Assembly: GCA_016195385.1 (NCBI GenBank)
Contig: JACPZS010000250.1
Location: forward strand, 1-64,000
Length of the DNA: 64,000 nt
DNA from: Verrucomicrobiota bacterium
GTDB lineage: Bacteria > Verrucomicrobiota > Verrucomicrobiia > Limisphaerales > JACPZS01
Reading direction: 5' to 3'
In this document: positions 61,430 through 64,000 of the stretch, one piece after another
Layout: every line of letters starts with the position of its first letter
Numbering within the stretch: the first letter of the stretch is position 1
The notes under the pieces: generated by a model
What the model saw: only the letters and a program-made list of their open reading frames with translations
Told to the model about the DNA's origin: nothing
Database searches by the model: none
Made by a program: the position numbers and the translations under genes

Positions 61430-64000
61430 TTACCGGCTCGCTTGCGTCGCCTGGGCTGTTTTCGCGGCAGCAGGCGCGGGAAAAGTCTTGAGGACTTCGC
61501 CGTTGGTCCCGTTCCAAACGCGCAGAATGCTGTCTTCGCCACCGGCAATGACGAGGCGGCCATCGGGCGTCGCGGCGGCGGAGAACATGAAATCGGTTGG
61601 CCCCGAAAACGAGCGCACCTCGTCGCCGCTCATTTTTACGACGCGAACTTTCGCGTCGCCTGAAGTTGCCAACGCCTGATCGGTGATGCCGATGAAGCCG
61701 ATGGACGTGACTTCCTTCCCGAAACCTTCGATGTTCTTTTTTCGTTCGCCCGTTACGAAATCCCAGACCTTCACCATATTGTCCGCCCCGGCGCTGACGA
61801 GCGTGCGGCCATCGGCTTTCCACGCGACGCTCAGCACGTGATGTGTGTGACCCTCGAAAGTTCGCACGACCTTGCCGCTGGCGAGGTCGATGACTTTGGC
61901 GAATTTGTCCGCCGCGCCGGAGGCCAACAATTTTCCATCCGGAGAGAAATCGAGCGCGAACACGGCATCGCTGTGCACGTTCGTAAACGACTGCGCAAGT
62001 TTTCCGGTCGCGACTTCCCAAAGTTTGATCTCGCCGCTGCGCGATGGCTCGCCCCCGCCCGTCGCCAGAAATTTTCCATCCGGGCTGAAGCGCACCGTGT
62101 TCACGCGATCAATGAGCGGTGAATCAATGCCGCCCGTCCCGATGACACGCGTCAGCGTCCAGGCCGGGCGCAAGTCCTGGAGCCGAATCGTTCGATCCGC
62201 GGCGCCACAAGCCAGCGCGTCGTTGCCAAGGAATGCGAGCGACAGAATCGCGCCTCGCTCCGCCGGGAAGGTCTCAAACGCGGCGCCGTTTTCCGCGCTC
62301 CAAGTATGAAGCAATTGATCGTCGCCCGCCGTGGCCAGCGTGAGATTGTCGGGAGAAAAGGCGACGGCACGAATCGGCTGTTCCGATGCCACCGACCTTT
62401 CCTTCGCTTGTTGCCTCGCCTCCTCCGCGTCGCGTAATGATCGCTCGGCGGTCGGAATCACCGCTTCGGCTTCCGCGAGCGTGTTGGTCGCCTGTTCTGA
62501 AGCCCTCGCCGCCAGGTTGAGTTCATTTTCCGCATTGGCCTTGGGCTGTTGAGTTTTCTTGAACTCGGCTTCCGCGCTCGCTTGCGCTTTGCGAGCCGCG
62601 TCGAGTTTTTCCGTCAACTGCTTGAATTTTTCGCGCGTCTCGGGCGGCAATTTCTCCAATACCGCCCTGGCTTGCGCAAGTGCATTGGTTTTCGCCGTCA
62701 CTTGTTCAGCGAGCTTTGTTTCGTTTGCGGAATCAGCCGGAGTTTTTTCCTTGGCCTTCTTTAATTCCGCCTCCGCTGTTGCCGACGCCTTTTCTGCTTC
62801 GGCGAATGCTTCTATCACTTTCTTGCTCACGGCTTCAAAATCGGCCACCGCCTTTTCCGCCACAGCCTTGCCATCCGTCGCTTCCTTCAATTTGGCTTCC
62901 TTTTCCGCAGACGCTTTCAGTGCGGCGGCGCTCGCCTCCGTGGCTTTCTTCACGCGCTCAAGGCTGGCGGCCAGATTCGTCTGCGCCGAGTGCAGCACAC
63001 CCTGGCGATAGGCCAGCTCGTTTGTCGCCAGCGTGAGAACGCGCTCGCGTTGCTCCAGGAGTTCTCGCGCGTAACGGTCTCCTTTCAACGTCGCAATCAA
63101 ATCTCCCTTTTCACCGTCCCACAATTTGGCCTGCCGGTCGAAGCCGGCGGAAGCGATGCGCTTTCCGTCCGGGCGCACCGCAACCGCGGTCACCAGCCCA
63201 CCGTGCTTCATCTGCCGAACCGGCGCGCTCTCTTCGAGATTCCAGATTCGCACTAAGCCGTCGCCGCTGCCGGAAACAAATTGCGCCGGATTGAGCGGCA
63301 TCGCAGCCAGCGACGTGACCGGCCCTTCGTGCCCTTTGAATTCGCGAGTCAAAATCATCTCGCGCTTGACCGAATCGAGCTGCCACGCGCGGATGAGAAA
63401 GTCCGCGTGACCGGAGACGATTTGCCCGCGCTTTCCCAACCAGGCCACCGCGTTGACATCCGAAGGCGTCGTCGCTTGAAAAATAGTTTTCCCTTGTGCC
63501 AGGTCCCAAACACGGATCGTCCTGTCTGCGGAAGCAGATGCCAGCCTGGAACCGTCCGGTGAAAACCGGACACAGCGAATCGCGGCTCGATGACCGGAGA
63601 ACGTTTTGGCGCGTTTGCCGGTGGCTGCGTTCCACAATTTCACTTCGCGATCCGCTCCGCCCGTCGCGAGCCATTTTCCGTCGGGGCTGACCGTTATCGC
63701 TTCGACGAGTTGGCGGTCTGCGGCGGCGATGCGAAACTTTTCCGCGCCCCGGGCACGCTGCCAGAGTTTGACTTCCCGGTATCCGCCCGAGGCGAGCAAG
63801 TCGCCGTCGGGATCGAAAGCAAGCGCGTGAACGAAATCGCGATGCGCCACGCCCGGCCTGCCCGCCGGTTCCGATTTCAAAAGCTGCGGGTCGGTCAGCC
63901 GCGTGATGAACTGGCCGGATGGCAAATGGTAAATAAAAATCTGGTTCGCCCGGCTGCACGCGGCGAATTGGCCATCGGCGGCAAGCGCGACGGCGTGAAT
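61430..64000 (-). CDS. WD40-repeat protein with central coiled coil (partial, 5' end outside)
   Basis: At least 856 residues are visible; the frame stays open to the window edge, so the beginning is missing. Four to six WD40 repeats (SPDGKWLATGGADREVKLWN, SPDGSRLASASADRTIRVWD) come first, then about 200 residues of Lys/Glu/Ala-rich coiled coil (KEKTPADSANETKLAEQVTA and similar), then a second set of WD40 repeats to an Ala-rich end. This build, propeller-coil-propeller, is common in Planctomycetota and Verrucomicrobiota, often with an N-terminal cytochrome c part, which would lie outside. Probably periplasmic. Confidence 0.88.
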   Translation of the reverse strand: MHAVALAADGQFAACSRANQIFIYHLPSGQFITRLTDPQLLKSEPAGRPGVAHRDFVHALAFDPDGDLLASGGYREVKLWQRARGAEKFRIAAADRQLVEAITVSPDGKWLATGGADREVKLWNAATGKRAKTFSGHRAAIRCVRFSPDGSRLASASADRTIRVWDLAQGKTIFQATTPSDVNAVAWLGKRGQIVSGHADFLIRAWQLDSVKREMILTREFKGHEGPVTSLAAMPLNPAQFVSGSGDGLVRIWNLEESAPVRQMKHGGLVTAVAVRPDGKRIASAGFDRQAKLWDGEKGDLIATLKGDRYARELLEQRERVLTLATNELAYRQGVLHSAQTNLAASLERVKKATEASAAALKASAEKEAKLKEATDGKAVAEKAVADFEAVSKKVIEAFAEAEKASATAEAELKKAKEKTPADSANETKLAEQVTAKTNALAQARAVLEKLPPETREKFKQLTEKLDAARKAQASAEAEFKKTQQPKANAENELNLAARASEQATNTLAEAEAVIPTAERSLRDAEEARQQAKERSVASEQPIRAVAFSPDNLTLATAGDDQLLHTWSAENGAAFETFPAERGAILSLAFLGNDALACGAADRTIRLQDLRPAWTLTRVIGTGGIDSPLIDRVNTVRFSPDGKFLATGGGEPSRSGEIKLWEVATGKLAQSFTNVHSDAVFALDFSPDGKLLASGAADKFAKVIDLASGKVVRTFEGHTHHVLSVAWKADGRTLVSAGADNMVKVWDFVTGERKKNIEGFGKEVTSIGFIGITDQALATSGDAKVRVVKMSGDEVRSFSGPTDFMFSAAATPDGRLVIAGGEDSILRVWNGTNGEVLKTFPAPAAAKTAQATQASR

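Noticed and set aside
1-64000. CRISPR array, prophage, integrase or replication origin
   Set aside because: I saw no regularly spaced direct repeats, no phage structural genes, no integrase and no dnaA-box cluster in the window.

Overview
The window looks like a chromosomal segment of a GC-rich, Gram-negative, free-living bacterium, most likely a Verrucomicrobiota member of the Pedosphaera/Limisphaera kind. I infer this from two stand-alone prepilin-like proteins with the [15 protein letters not shown] start, a DUF1080 lipoprotein, a CBM9-like secreted protein, a long WD40 protein, DUF5069 and DUF1802 proteins, and many TTG/GTG starts. No rRNA is present, so the assignment rests on protein style only.

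Layout. 0-2.1 kb: tRNA-Ser, then a degraded stretch with a frameshifted small membrane protein and a truncated anti-sigma-like gene. 2.1-8.6 kb: secreted CBM9-like protein, cytochrome P460, a prepilin-like protein, a large conserved unknown, a DUF1080 lipoprotein, a CoA-binding protein and a 4'-phosphopantetheinyl transferase. 8.7-11.4 kb: two tandem DUF47 (PhoU-like) genes followed by a PiT phosphate transporter. 11.5-20.6 kb: flavin reductase, RodZ-like HTH protein, epimerase, RNA methyltransferase, several unknowns and the helicase HrpB. 20.8-30.9 kb: two nonribosomal peptide synthetase genes, the most striking part of the window. 31-34.2 kb: iron-type alcohol dehydrogenase, membrane protein, CutA and an SMP-30 protein. 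34.2-37.7 kb: YaaC-like gene and a toxin-antitoxin pair next to aspS, with a second, decayed copy of the aspS 3' end beyond the pair. 37.9-42 kb: a ParC-type topoisomerase subunit, then a poorly coding accessory patch with an IS1-like transposase remnant. 42.1-45.8 kb: rpsU with a good terminator, sugar-phosphate isomerase, an LPG-synthase-like flippase protein, a tiny Lys-rich protein, tRNA-Val and fdhD. 45.8-49.4 kb: a prepilin-like gene between a partial and a complete copy of the 3' end of an SGNH gene, followed by an MBOAT acyltransferase. 49.5-55.1 kb: a TolC / adaptor / CusA-like RND efflux operon. 55.1-59.3 kb: a denitrification operon nirK - membrane protein - nirV - SCO - rex. 59.5-64 kb: DUF2064, Maf, DUF1802 and a WD40/coiled-coil protein that runs off the right edge.

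How genes work together. The phosphopantetheinyl transferase could prime the carrier domains of the two synthetases. Synthetase 1 is C-A-T. Synthetase 2 has the rare order C-A-T-TE-A-T-TE: an internal thioesterase is followed directly by a second A-T-TE unit with no condensation domain. Hand-read specificity codes point to glycine-like, ornithine-like and proline-like substrates. In the nirK operon the copper nitrite reductase, its NirV partner, a copper chaperone (SCO) and the NADH-sensing repressor Rex are translationally coupled. An 18-bp palindrome upstream of nirK has the length and ends of a Rex operator, which suggests control of nitrite reduction by redox state.
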